DNA from: Streptomyces goshikiensis
GTDB taxonomy: Bacteria > Actinomycetota > Actinomycetes > Streptomycetales > Streptomycetaceae
DNA length: 64,000 nt
Assembly (NCBI RefSeq): GCF_014650555.1
Contig: NZ_BMVE01000002.1
Coordinates: 62,001 to 126,000 of the forward strand
Direction of reading: 5' to 3'
Shown here: positions 9,241-19,402 of the stretch, piece by piece
Numbering within the stretch: position 1 is the stretch's first letter
How the letters are laid out: every line of letters starts with the position of its first letter
Translations under genes and position numbers: made by a program
Notes under the pieces: generated by a model
What the model saw: only the letters and a program-made list of their open reading frames with translations
Databases searched by the model: none
Told to the model about the DNA's origin: nothing

Positions 9241-9254
9241 CGAACGCGGGTTCG
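9241..9254. promoter_or_regulatory. Second candidate LexA box
   Basis: CGAACGCGGGTTCG, part of the inverted repeat CCGAAC-N4-GTTCGG, matches the SOS consensus at 13 of 14 positions. It lies 76 bp further from lexA than the first box and on the nrdR side, so it could add cooperativity at lexA or act on the nrdR side. Confidence 0.5.
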
Positions 9255-9387
9255 GACCCGGCTCTGCTGCTTACGGTACCCTTCCGCGTCGGGCCGCCGC
9301 CGTGCCGGCAGTGGCCAGTGTGGCACCGGCGAGCCAGGAATCCGGCCGTCGGGCGCCGCGACACGCGGTGCGCCAGAATCCACCACA

Positions 9388-9434
9388 ACCCAAGATCTAG
9401 TGGTTGGATGGGCGCTGCCACCCAGAGGTTGTGG
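9388..9434 (+). promoter_or_regulatory. Pair of NrdR boxes upstream of nrdR-nrdJ
   Basis: Box 1 is ACCCAAGATCTAGTGG (9388-9403), 12 of 16 matches to the published NrdR box acaCwAtATaTwGtgt. Box 2 is CACCCAGAGGTTGTGG (9419-9434), weaker but keeping the C.A.A..TwGtg core. The 31-bp offset is three helical turns, the spacing known for functional NrdR box pairs. A possible -10 TATGCT follows at 9467-9472. Confidence 0.7.
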
Positions 9435-9569
9435 TTCCTCGGTCAATCGAGGGCCGTGACATCGCATATGCTTGTGGCTGCTTCACGGGTCCCCGGCAGA
9501 GTCTCCTCTCTACCGCTCAGGGACGCCGTGGGGTGATTCAGTCGTGCCAAGAGGGAGGGTGAGGGAACC

Positions 9570-10082
9570 ATGCACTGCCCCTTCTGCAGGCACCCCGACA
9601 GCCGTGTCGTCGACAGCCGCACCACGGACGACGGCACGTCGATTCGTCGGCGCCGTCAGTGCCCCGACTGCTCCCGTCGTTTCACGACGGTGGAGACGGC
9701 CTCGCTGATGGTGATCAAGCGCAGTGGGGTCACCGAACCCTTTAGCCGCACCAAGGTCATCTCTGGCGTCCGCAAGGCGTGCCAGGGACGGCCGGTCACC
9801 GAGGACGCCCTCGCCAAACTCGGCCAGCGGGTCGAGGAGGCGGTGCGCGCCACCGGGAGTGCCGAGCTGACCACCCATGACGTGGGTCTGGCCATACTCG
9901 GCCCCTTGCAGGAGCTCGATCTCGTCGCCTACCTGCGCTTCGCATCCGTGTACAAAGCGTTCGACACCCTTGAAGACTTCGAGACCGCCATCGCGGAACT
10001 CCGTGTGCCGCGGTCTCACCCCGATGAGTGCGAGCAGGGTGGGGCCGCCCAGGTCCCCGTGCCCGCCTCCGCCGCCGACTGA
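9570..10082 (+). CDS. nrdR: Ribonucleotide reductase repressor NrdR
   Basis: 170 aa; start chosen at MHCPFCRHP with a purine-rich leader (GAGGGAGGGTGAGGG) upstream. An N-terminal zinc ribbon with CPFC and CPDC pairs (residues 3-6 and about 31-34) binds NrdR boxes. The following ATP-cone domain (about 47-140) senses ATP/dATP and sets oligomeric state. It represses ribonucleotide reductase genes when dATP is high. It is followed on the same strand by nrdJ after 129 nt, and a pair of NrdR boxes lies upstream, so the nrdR-nrdJ operon should be autoregulated. Confidence 0.96.
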   Translation: MHCPFCRHPDSRVVDSRTTDDGTSIRRRRQCPDCSRRFTTVETASLMVIKRSGVTEPFSRTKVISGVRKACQGRPVTEDALAKLGQRVEEAVRATGSAELTTHDVGLAILGPLQELDLVAYLRFASVYKAFDTLEDFETAIAELRVPRSHPDECEQGGAAQVPVPASAAD

Positions 10083-10211
10083 TCGGACGGCCGCAGCGCA
10101 GCGCGGTCCGTCTGCTCGGCCAGGCGAAGAGACGTAGATACAAGACACAGCACCGTGCCTCGGAATAACGCTGGCACTTTAGGGCGTTTTTGCCCGCATA
10201 TGGGAGGCGGC

Positions 10212-13097
<2,886 letters not shown>

Positions 13098-13113
13098 GCG
13101 ACTGAGTGACTGA

Positions 13114-13150
13114 CGGAGCGGGGACCGGCCACGGGCCGGTCCCCGCTCCG
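13114..13150 (+). terminator. Hairpin terminator after nrdJ
   Basis: Perfect 17-bp inverted repeat (13114-13130 with 13134-13150) with an ACG loop, 16 nt after the nrdJ stop codon. No T-run, as is usual in Streptomyces. Confidence 0.75.
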
Positions 13151-13248
13151 GCGTCTGCCCGGGTCACCGCCGCCGGGCAAAAGGCCTTGTGCCTGCGGGG
13201 ACGGCTCCGGCACGCTCACCTGCGACGAGAACGGCAGGGGTGGGGGAC

Positions 13249-13947
13249 GTGGCAGACGGTTTCGCCGGATCCAAGAAGGAAATGAACGTGGGGGCCCAGG
13301 CGGTCGCGGCGGTGGTGGCGGTCGGGGGCGTCCTGGGGGGCGCGTGGGGGCTGGGGGAATTCTTCGAGCTGGGGCACTCGCCCGAGGACGTCAAACCGGC
13401 CGTCTGCTCGACCACGAAGGACGAGCTGCCCGCGGAATACGCCTCCGGGGCGAAGCTGTGCGCGGCCCTGAACCGCCCCGACCTGCCGGCGCTCCTCGGA
13501 ACGCCCGCGGAGCAGCCGCTGAACGCCACGGGCAACGGGAGGTGGATCACCTTCGGCAGCGGCGTCAAGATCGCCGCATCCGAGGCGAAGGTCCAGCTGA
13601 AGACCCACACCGTGCAGGTTTCGGCGTCCTACGACGACCTCCCGGTCGACCAGGCGGTCGAGGTCCTGGGCGTGACCGCCCAACAGCAGACGGTCCTGGG
13701 GCACCCGGCCGTCGTCTACTCGTACCCGACCATCGCCATCACCTTTGACTTCGGCAACGGCAAGACCGGCAGCGGGCCCGGCGGCATCGCCCGCCACGTC
13801 ATGGTCGCCGCCGACGCGAAGGGCGGCGGCGGGACCTCCTTCGACGTGGTCGTCTGGCGTGAGGACGGCACGCTGCCCGATGACATGGCGCTGCTCCGCG
13901 TCGCCGAGCAGGTGCTGCCGACGGTCCCGGGGTGGAGCGCCGGCTGA
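13249..13947 (+). CDS. DUF6215-like membrane-anchored or exported protein
   Basis: 232 aa. I chose the GTG at 13249 because AGGGG/GGGGG lies just upstream and the protein then starts VADGFAGSKKEMN, like family members as I recall them; a GTG at 13189 would add 20 unlikely residues. One hydrophobic segment (AQAVAAVVAVGGVLGGAWGL, about residues 16-35) anchors or exports it. The remainder looks like an extracellular domain with two cysteines (AVCSTT, KLCAAL) that could form a disulfide. It resembles the DUF6215 family of unknown function, recognised from memory. It stands alone between the nrdJ terminator and the acetyltransferase. Confidence 0.7.
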   Translation: MADGFAGSKKEMNVGAQAVAAVVAVGGVLGGAWGLGEFFELGHSPEDVKPAVCSTTKDELPAEYASGAKLCAALNRPDLPALLGTPAEQPLNATGNGRWITFGSGVKIAASEAKVQLKTHTVQVSASYDDLPVDQAVEVLGVTAQQQTVLGHPAVVYSYPTIAITFDFGNGKTGSGPGGIARHVMVAADAKGGGGTSFDVVVWREDGTLPDDMALLRVAEQVLPTVPGWSAG

Positions 13948-14095
13948 TGGAGGGGGCGCCGGCCGGCCTGGGGCCCGCCGGGCGGGGCACAGGGTGGGCG
14001 GGAAAGCCGGTTGGAGAGGGAGGTCTTCGAGCCGATCATGGTGGGCAGCGGGACGCTTGAGCACCCGCGGTCGTGTGAGCGGGAGCGGGGGAGAC

Positions 14096-14935
14096 ATGTG
14101 GAGCGGTGACGAGCTGGATCTGGACGCCTATCTGGCGCGGATCGGGTACGACGGACCCGTCGGGGACGACGGGGAACTCAAGGCGGACCTCGCGACGTTG
14201 TACGCGGTGCACCGGGCGCACACCGCCGCCATCACCTTCGAGAGCCTGGACGTCCTGCTCGGCCGCCCCGTCGCTCTGGACATCGAGGCCCTTCAGGACA
14301 AGATCGTGCAGGGCCGTCGCGGCGGCTACTGCTACGAGCAGAACTCGCTGCTGGCCGCCGCCCTGGAGCGGATCGGCTTCGAGGTCTCCGGGCGCGGTGC
14401 CCGCAACCGCACCCGAGGGGACACCCTGCTGGCGGTGACGCACGCCGTCCTCGTCGTCACCGTCGACGGTGAACCCTGGCTGTGCGATGCCGGGTTCGGA
14501 TATCTGGGGCCGCGCGAGCCCGTCCCGCTGGCGCGCCCCGGGGCCGAAATCCGGCAGGGGGCATGGACGTACACCGTCCGCGAGGAGGACGGCGGTGTCC
14601 TCGCGCTGTGCCTGCGGCGCGAGGGAACCTGGCGCGAGCTGTACGCGTTCTCCCCGCAGCACTACCACCCCGTCGACTACGTGGTGCTGAACCACTACAG
14701 CTCCTCGCACCCCCGCTCCGCCTTCATCGGGCAGGTCATCGTCCAGCTCCCGGGCGACGCCGTCCGGCTGGCCCTCGTCGGGCGGGAACTCACCCGCCTG
14801 TACCCCGACGGGCGCACGGAACGGCAGCCGGTGGAGCCCGGCGAACTGGTGCCACTGCTCGCCCGGGAGTTCGGGCTTCGGCTGTCCGAGCGGGATGCGG
14901 CGGAACTGGTCCTGATCAACCGCGCCGAGGACTGA
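14096..14935 (+). CDS. Arylamine N-acetyltransferase (NAT family)
   Basis: 279 aa from ATG 14096 after a GGGAGCGGGGGAGAC leader. Transfers acetyl groups from acetyl-CoA to arylamines or hydrazines through a Cys-His-Asp triad. The triad is visible as Cys79 (RRGGYCYEQN), His116 (AVTHAVLV) and Asp131 (LCDAGFG). Length is typical for bacterial NATs. In actinomycetes this fold also serves natural-product assembly such as amide closure, but no biosynthetic genes surround it here. The 148 nt upstream, between 13948 and 14095, show no further gene. Confidence 0.92.
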   Translation: MWSGDELDLDAYLARIGYDGPVGDDGELKADLATLYAVHRAHTAAITFESLDVLLGRPVALDIEALQDKIVQGRRGGYCYEQNSLLAAALERIGFEVSGRGARNRTRGDTLLAVTHAVLVVTVDGEPWLCDAGFGYLGPREPVPLARPGAEIRQGAWTYTVREEDGGVLALCLRREGTWRELYAFSPQHYHPVDYVVLNHYSSSHPRSAFIGQVIVQLPGDAVRLALVGRELTRLYPDGRTERQPVEPGELVPLLAREFGLRLSERDAAELVLINRAED

Positions 14936-14955
14936 CCGGGGCAGCGTCGGGCCCG

Positions 14956-14961
14956 TACGAT
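14956..14961 (+). promoter_or_regulatory. -10 box of a probable leaderless promoter
   Basis: TACGAT ends 6 nt before the GTG at 14968, the TANNNT spacing of leaderless Streptomyces transcripts. There is no Shine-Dalgarno sequence before the GTG. Confidence 0.5.
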
Positions 14962-14967
14962 GGCGCG

Positions 14968-15573
14968 GTGCTGGTCAAGTGGATTCGCTGCACGGTGACG
15001 GACCGACGCGGCTTCGAGCGCGGGCAGCGCAAATGGGCGGGGCTTCCCGGCGAGCCGGGATTCCGGGGGCAGGGCGGTGGCTGGAGCCGAGGGCGACAGG
15101 GGGTGGCGCATGTCTTCACGTTCTGGGAGAGCCGTTCCTTCTACGACTCCTTCATGGCGCGCTCGCACGACCGGCTGGCCGCTTCCCAGAACGGCACCTA
15201 CACCGCGATGCGGGTCACCCTCTTTGATCACCGCTTCGACGTGAAGACGGGCTTCGAGCCGCGCTTCACCGACGCCGACGTGGTGCGCGTCGCACACACC
15301 CGGGTACGGGAGGGGCGCGTGGACCACTTCGCCCACATGCAGGAGAAGGTGTGGAACCCGGCCATGGCGGGCTCGCCCGGCATGATCCGCGGCCTCTTCG
15401 GGGAGGCCCCCGGCCGGGAGTTCCTCGTCCTGTCGATGTGGCGCGCGGCCGCCGAGCACGGCAAGTACCGTCCGGAGCGGGTCGAACGCCTCTCGCTGCG
15501 CGCCCAGACCGAAGCCGACGTGGAGGCCCTCACGGGTGACGTCGTCGACCTCGAACCGTCCTGGACGGTATGA
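14968..15573 (+). CDS. YdbC/DUF4937-family protein
   Basis: 201 aa from a GTG that lacks a Shine-Dalgarno sequence but lies 6 nt after a TACGAT box. The start VLVKWIRCTVTDRRGFERGQ and the following GEPGFRGQGGGW segment match the YdbC family (DUF4937). This family has a dimeric alpha/beta-barrel-like fold related to antibiotic-biosynthesis monooxygenases and unknown function. A second, similar half (VAHTRVREGRVDHFAHMQE, then FLVLSMW) suggests an internal duplication, each half ending in a Trp-containing strand. No catalytic residues are obvious. Confidence 0.75.
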   Translation: MLVKWIRCTVTDRRGFERGQRKWAGLPGEPGFRGQGGGWSRGRQGVAHVFTFWESRSFYDSFMARSHDRLAASQNGTYTAMRVTLFDHRFDVKTGFEPRFTDADVVRVAHTRVREGRVDHFAHMQEKVWNPAMAGSPGMIRGLFGEAPGREFLVLSMWRAAAEHGKYRPERVERLSLRAQTEADVEALTGDVVDLEPSWTV

Positions 15574-15641
15574 CCGTACGACGGTAGGCGCCGAGCCGGC
15601 CCGACCGGCGTGCCCGGGTGTTCGCTCCACCGGGTGCCGCA

Positions 15642-15647
15642 TAGGGT
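15642..15647 (+). promoter_or_regulatory. -10 box of a probable leaderless promoter
   Basis: TAGGGT ends 6 nt before the ATG at 15654; the G-rich spacer CGGGGA lies too close to the ATG for a normal ribosome binding site. Confidence 0.55.
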
Positions 15648-15653
15648 CGGGGA

Positions 15654-16313
15654 ATGGCACGACCACGGCGCATCGTCCTCGTCCGACACGGGGAATCGGA
15701 GGGCAACCTCGATGACACGGTGTACGAGCGGGAGCCCGACCACGCCCTGCGCCTGACCCCGGCCGGGCGCGCGCAGGCCGCCGAGACCGGCGTACGGCTG
15801 CGCGAGCTGTTCGGCGACGAGACCATCAGCGCGTACCTCTCCCCCTACCGCCGGACCCTGCAGACCTTCCGGGAACTGCGCCTGGACCCGGTGCGCGTCC
15901 GGGCGCGCGAGGAGCCCAGGCTGCGCGAACAGGACTGGGGAAACTGGCAGGACCGCGACGACGTCCGGCTCCAGAAGGCCTACCGCGACGCCTACGGCCA
16001 CTTCTTCTACCGGTTCGCGCAGGGTGAGTCGGGAGCGGACGTGTACGACCGGGTCGGTTCCTTCCTGGAGAGCCTCTACCGCAGTTTCGAGGCACCGGAC
16101 CACCCGGAGAACGTGCTGCTGGTGACGCACGGGCTGACGATGCGGCTGTTCTGCATGCGCTGGTTCCACTGGTCGGTGGCCGAGTTCGAGGCATTGTCCA
16201 ACCCGGGGAACGGCGAGTACCGGGTGCTGCTGCGGGGGCCGGACGGCCGGTACCGGATGGACCGCCCGTTTGAGCGCTGGACCACACCCGAGCCTTATGA
16301 CCTGGACGGCTAG
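15654..16313 (+). CDS. Histidine phosphatase family protein (phosphoglycerate-mutase-like)
   Basis: 219 aa. The N-terminal signature VLVRHGESEGN holds the phosphorylated His, and LLVTHGLTMRLF holds the second catalytic His. The acid/base region RLREQDWGNWQ lies between them. The family dephosphorylates small metabolites or proteins; the substrate here is unknown. The C-terminal part (NPGNGEYRVLLRGPDGRY) is typical of actinobacterial members. Its stop codon overlaps the -10 box of the next gene, so the two genes are contiguous but probably have separate promoters. Confidence 0.88.
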   Translation: MARPRRIVLVRHGESEGNLDDTVYEREPDHALRLTPAGRAQAAETGVRLRELFGDETISAYLSPYRRTLQTFRELRLDPVRVRAREEPRLREQDWGNWQDRDDVRLQKAYRDAYGHFFYRFAQGESGADVYDRVGSFLESLYRSFEAPDHPENVLLVTHGLTMRLFCMRWFHWSVAEFEALSNPGNGEYRVLLRGPDGRYRMDRPFERWTTPEPYDLDG

Positions 16314-16316
16314 AGT
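16311..16316 (+). promoter_or_regulatory. -10 box overlapping the upstream stop codon
   Basis: TAGAGT includes the TAG stop of the phosphatase gene and lies 8 nt before the ATG at 16325, consistent with a leaderless or very short-leader transcript. Confidence 0.45.
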
Positions 16317-16324
16317 GACGCGGG

Positions 16325-17242
16325 ATGACCTCTGACTCCTCTTCCGAAAGGCGCTACGCACGCGCCATGGCCAGCCTCCGAGGGCTGGCTCTGGGTGACG
16401 CCCTGGGCTCCCAGTACTTCGTCCCCGTCAACTACCCCCTGCTCAAGCGCCGCGAGGTGCCGGCGGGCAACGACACCTGGCAGTGGACCGACGACACCGA
16501 GATGGCCTGCTCGGTCGTGGCCGTCCTCGCCGAACACGGCCGCGTCGACCAGGACGCCCTCGCGCTCTCCTTCGCCCACCACCACGACTTCGACCGCGGC
16601 TACGGCCCTGCCGTGAACCGCATGCTCCGCCTGGTCCGCGAGGGCGCGGACTGGCGCACGCTGGCGGCCGAACTCTTCAACGGGCAGGGCTCGTGGGGCA
16701 ACGGCGCCGCCATGCGGATCGCGCCGCTCGGCGCCTGGTACGCCGATGACCCCGAGCAGGCGACCCACCAGGCGGAGATCTCCGCCTACACCACGCACCA
16801 GCACCGCGAGGCGGTGTGCGGGGCGATGGCCGTCGCCGCCGCGGCCGCGCTGGCGGCGAACCCGGAGGGCCCGCCGGCCGCCGCCGACCTGCTGGACGGG
16901 GTCATCGCCCTGGTGCCGCGCAGCGCGGTGGGCGCCGGGCTGCGGCGGGCGCGGGACATGCTGGACTACGGCGACGCGACGACGGTCGCGGCGGTCCTGG
17001 GCTGTGGGCGCCGCACCAGCGCCCACGACACCGTGCCGTTCGCCCTGTGGTCGGCGGCGCGCTCGCTCGACGACTACGAGCGGGCGTTCTGGACGACCGC
17101 GCAGGTGGGCGGGGACGTCGACACGACCTGCGCCATCGTCGGCGGGGTGCTGGGGGCGCGCGGGGAGGCGGTGCTGCCGGAGGCCTGGCTGGCCCGCACC
17201 GAGACGCTGCCGGCCTGGCTGCCGGAGTCCGCGCGGCGCTGA
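16325..17242 (+). CDS. ADP-ribosylglycohydrolase (DraG-like)
   Basis: 305 aa. All-helical ADP-ribosyl(di)hydrolase of the DraG/ARH family, which removes ADP-ribose from proteins, nucleic acids or small molecules using two Mg ions. The metal ligands are visible in LGDALGSQY, the WTDDTEM loop near residue 58, and the C-terminal GGDVDTTCAIVGGVLGA. Length is normal. No ADP-ribosyltransferase is recognisable nearby, so the partner reaction is unknown. It starts 11 nt after the phosphatase stop codon. Confidence 0.9.
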   Translation: MTSDSSSERRYARAMASLRGLALGDALGSQYFVPVNYPLLKRREVPAGNDTWQWTDDTEMACSVVAVLAEHGRVDQDALALSFAHHHDFDRGYGPAVNRMLRLVREGADWRTLAAELFNGQGSWGNGAAMRIAPLGAWYADDPEQATHQAEISAYTTHQHREAVCGAMAVAAAAALAANPEGPPAAADLLDGVIALVPRSAVGAGLRRARDMLDYGDATTVAAVLGCGRRTSAHDTVPFALWSAARSLDDYERAFWTTAQVGGDVDTTCAIVGGVLGARGEAVLPEAWLARTETLPAWLPESARR

Positions 17243-17417
17243 CACCTCGGCGCTGACGCCACGCCCGGGCCGGGGCGCCGTACCCGGCTCTGGTTTGTCA
17301 CGGTCCTGCCACAGGGGTCCCGTGCGGCTGGCCAAAGCCGCACGTCACAGGCCTACCCTGTCCGCTTCGCCGCCTCCAGTGGAACCAGTGGGGCGGCCGA
17401 CAGGGGAGGGGAACCCG

Positions 17418-19334
17418 ATGTCAGAGAACGCCGATGAGGTGGACTCCGGGGCGGCCGAGGGGGCTGTGGCCGGAGGGGCTGCCGTTCAGGGGTCTGCGGC
17501 TCGGGGGGCTGGGGCTCAAGGGCCTGCGGCCCAGGGGTTTGCGGCCCAGGGATCTGGGGCTCAGGGGGCCGCGGCCGAACCGGCGAAGCCGGGCTCGGCG
17601 GCACCGGCCGGGTCCGGGGCGGGGGTTGCGGCGGGGGCCGGCGGCGGCGCGACCGCAACGCCGGTGACCGCTGCGGCGGCCGGGGGCGCGCACGCCGGGG
17701 CCGCTGCTTCCGCAGGTCCGGCCGGTGCCGGTGCCGGTTCTGGCGGGCCGGTCGGGGGTGGCCCTGCGGGCGGCTTCGACGCCTCCGCGTGGCAAGCCCG
17801 GCAGGCGCTGATCCAGCAGCAGCGCGCCCGGGCCGCCGCGCCCGCGGCCTGGGCGGTACGGATCCGCCCCGTCGAGGCGGCCCCGATCCGGACCGCCACG
17901 CTCATCGCCGCTGTGCTCGCCGGCCTCGCCGCCGCCCTGTTGCTGGGCGACGGTATGGGCCCCGGCCTGCTGGTCGCCGTACTGCCCGCGATCGCCGCCG
18001 CCTACTTCGCCGCCCGCGCCGCCGGCCGCAAGGCCCGCCCGTGGACCGTGGTGTGGGCCGTCGGCTGCGTGGCCCTGCTCGTCGTGCCGGCGCTGCGCGA
18101 CTCCGCCTGGCCCGCCACGCTGGCGATCCTCTCCGCCGTCTCCCTCGCCTCGCTCGCCCTGCACGGCGTCCGGACCTGGCCCGGCGTGCTGTTCAGCCCG
18201 TTCGGCTTCGTCGACTCCGCCGTCAACGGCGTCGGCTGGGCCTGGACCGGCCTGCGCTCCCGCAGCGGCGGGCTCAGCCGGGACCGCTGGCTGCCCGTCG
18301 CCAAGGCGGCCGCCGTGGCCCTCGGCCTGCTCGTGGTCTTCGGCACCCTGTTCGCCTCCGCCGACGCCGCGTTCGCCGACCTGCTCGGCGATCTGACGCC
18401 CGAGGTCTCCGTCGGCGACGGGCCGGTCCGGATCCTGCTGTTCGTCCTCGGCGCCGTCCTCGCGCTCGCCGCCGCCCGCACCACGGCGGCCCCGCTGCGC
18501 TGGGACCGGCTCCGGATCGCCCCCGGCAGGGCGCGCTCCCGCCTCGAATGGGCGCTTCCGCTGGTCGTCCTCAACCTGCTGTTCGCCGGATTCAACGCCG
18601 TGCAGCTGGCCGTCCTGTTCGGCGGCTACGACAAGGTCCTCAAGAGCACCGGCCACCGGAGCTACGCCGAGTACGCCCAGCAGGGCTTCTGGCAGCTCCT
18701 CTGGGCCACCCTGCTCACCCTCGTCGTGATCGCGCTCGCCCTGCGCTGGGCACCGCGCGGCGGAGCCGGAGACCGCCGCTTCGTACGCGCCGTCCTCGGC
18801 ACCCTGTGCGCGCTGACCCTGGTCGTGGTCGCCTCCGCGCTGCGCCGGATGGACTTCTACGTGGACGCGTACGGGCTGACCCGGCTGCGGGTGTCGGTGG
18901 CCGCCATGGAGCTGTGGCTCGGGCTGGTCCTCGTACTGATCATGGCTGCCGGGGTGTTCGGCGCCCGCTGGCTGCCCCGCGCGGTCGCGGGCAGCGCGGC
19001 GGCGGCCGTACTGGCCTTCGGGCTGCTGTCCCCGGACGGCATGGTCGCCGAGCGGAACGTGACCCGCTTCCAGCAGGACGCCAAGATCGACCTCGCCTAC
19101 TTCCAGTCCCTTTCGGCGGACGCCGCCCCCGCCCTAGACAGGCTGCCCGAGCCGCAGCGCTCGTGCGCCCTGCGGGGGATCAACGACGAGCTGGCCGAGG
19201 CCGGCGACGTGCCCTGGTACGCCATGAGCCTCGGCGAGTACCGGGCCCGGAAGATCCTGCGCGAGCGCCCGCTGAAGGCCTCGTACGAGGACTGCTCGCG
19301 CCTCGGTACGTTCGGCAGCCGCGTCGAACCGTAA
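17418..19334 (+). CDS. DUF4173/DUF4153-like multi-pass membrane protein with a collagen-like N-terminal tail
   Basis: 638 aa from ATG 17418 after GGGGAGGGGAACC. The first 150 residues are Gly/Ala/Gln-rich and collagen-like (AQGPAAQGFAAQGSGAQG). About 10 or more hydrophobic helices follow between residues 155 and 550. A conserved-looking loop (GHRSYAEYAQQGFWQLL) is typical of the DUF4153/DUF4173 membrane family, whose function is unknown. The C-terminal 90 residues are predicted outside the helices and contain a cysteine pair (RSCALRG, DCSRLG). A strong bidirectional terminator follows. Confidence 0.75.
   Translation: MSENADEVDSGAAEGAVAGGAAVQGSAARGAGAQGPAAQGFAAQGSGAQGAAAEPAKPGSAAPAGSGAGVAAGAGGGATATPVTAAAAGGAHAGAAASAGPAGAGAGSGGPVGGGPAGGFDASAWQARQALIQQQRARAAAPAAWAVRIRPVEAAPIRTATLIAAVLAGLAAALLLGDGMGPGLLVAVLPAIAAAYFAARAAGRKARPWTVVWAVGCVALLVVPALRDSAWPATLAILSAVSLASLALHGVRTWPGVLFSPFGFVDSAVNGVGWAWTGLRSRSGGLSRDRWLPVAKAAAVALGLLVVFGTLFASADAAFADLLGDLTPEVSVGDGPVRILLFVLGAVLALAAARTTAAPLRWDRLRIAPGRARSRLEWALPLVVLNLLFAGFNAVQLAVLFGGYDKVLKSTGHRSYAEYAQQGFWQLLWATLLTLVVIALALRWAPRGGAGDRRFVRAVLGTLCALTLVVVASALRRMDFYVDAYGLTRLRVSVAAMELWLGLVLVLIMAAGVFGARWLPRAVAGSAAAAVLAFGLLSPDGMVAERNVTRFQQDAKIDLAYFQSLSADAAPALDRLPEPQRSCALRGINDELAEAGDVPWYAMSLGEYRARKILRERPLKASYEDCSRLGTFGSRVEP
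17475..17580 (+). repeat. Gly/Ala/Gln-rich repeat-coding segment
   Basis: Tandem imperfect copies of a 9-15 nt unit around GGGGCTCAGGG/GCGGCCCAGGG encode AQG and ARG triplets, part of the disordered N-terminus of the membrane protein. Confidence 0.55.
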
Positions 19335-19350
19335 GCTCCGGGGGATTTCC

Positions 19351-19400
19351 GTACGGGGCCGGGTGCGCGGGATCGTTTCCCCACGCACCCGGCCCCGTAC
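19351..19400. terminator. Bidirectional hairpin between the membrane protein and the MFS gene
   Basis: 17-bp perfect stem (19351-19367 with 19384-19400; arm GTACGGGGCCGGGTGCG) around a 16-nt loop, between two convergent genes. Confidence 0.75.
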
Positions 19401-19402
19401 GT

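Noticed and set aside
10182..10195. GGGC-GTTTTT-GCCC mini-hairpin between nrdR and nrdJ
   Set aside because: Only a 4-bp stem inside a likely operon; too weak to call a terminator or attenuator.
10083..10211. Possible cobalamin riboswitch before nrdJ
   Set aside because: No B12-box-like sequence, and the enzyme is the B12-dependent one.
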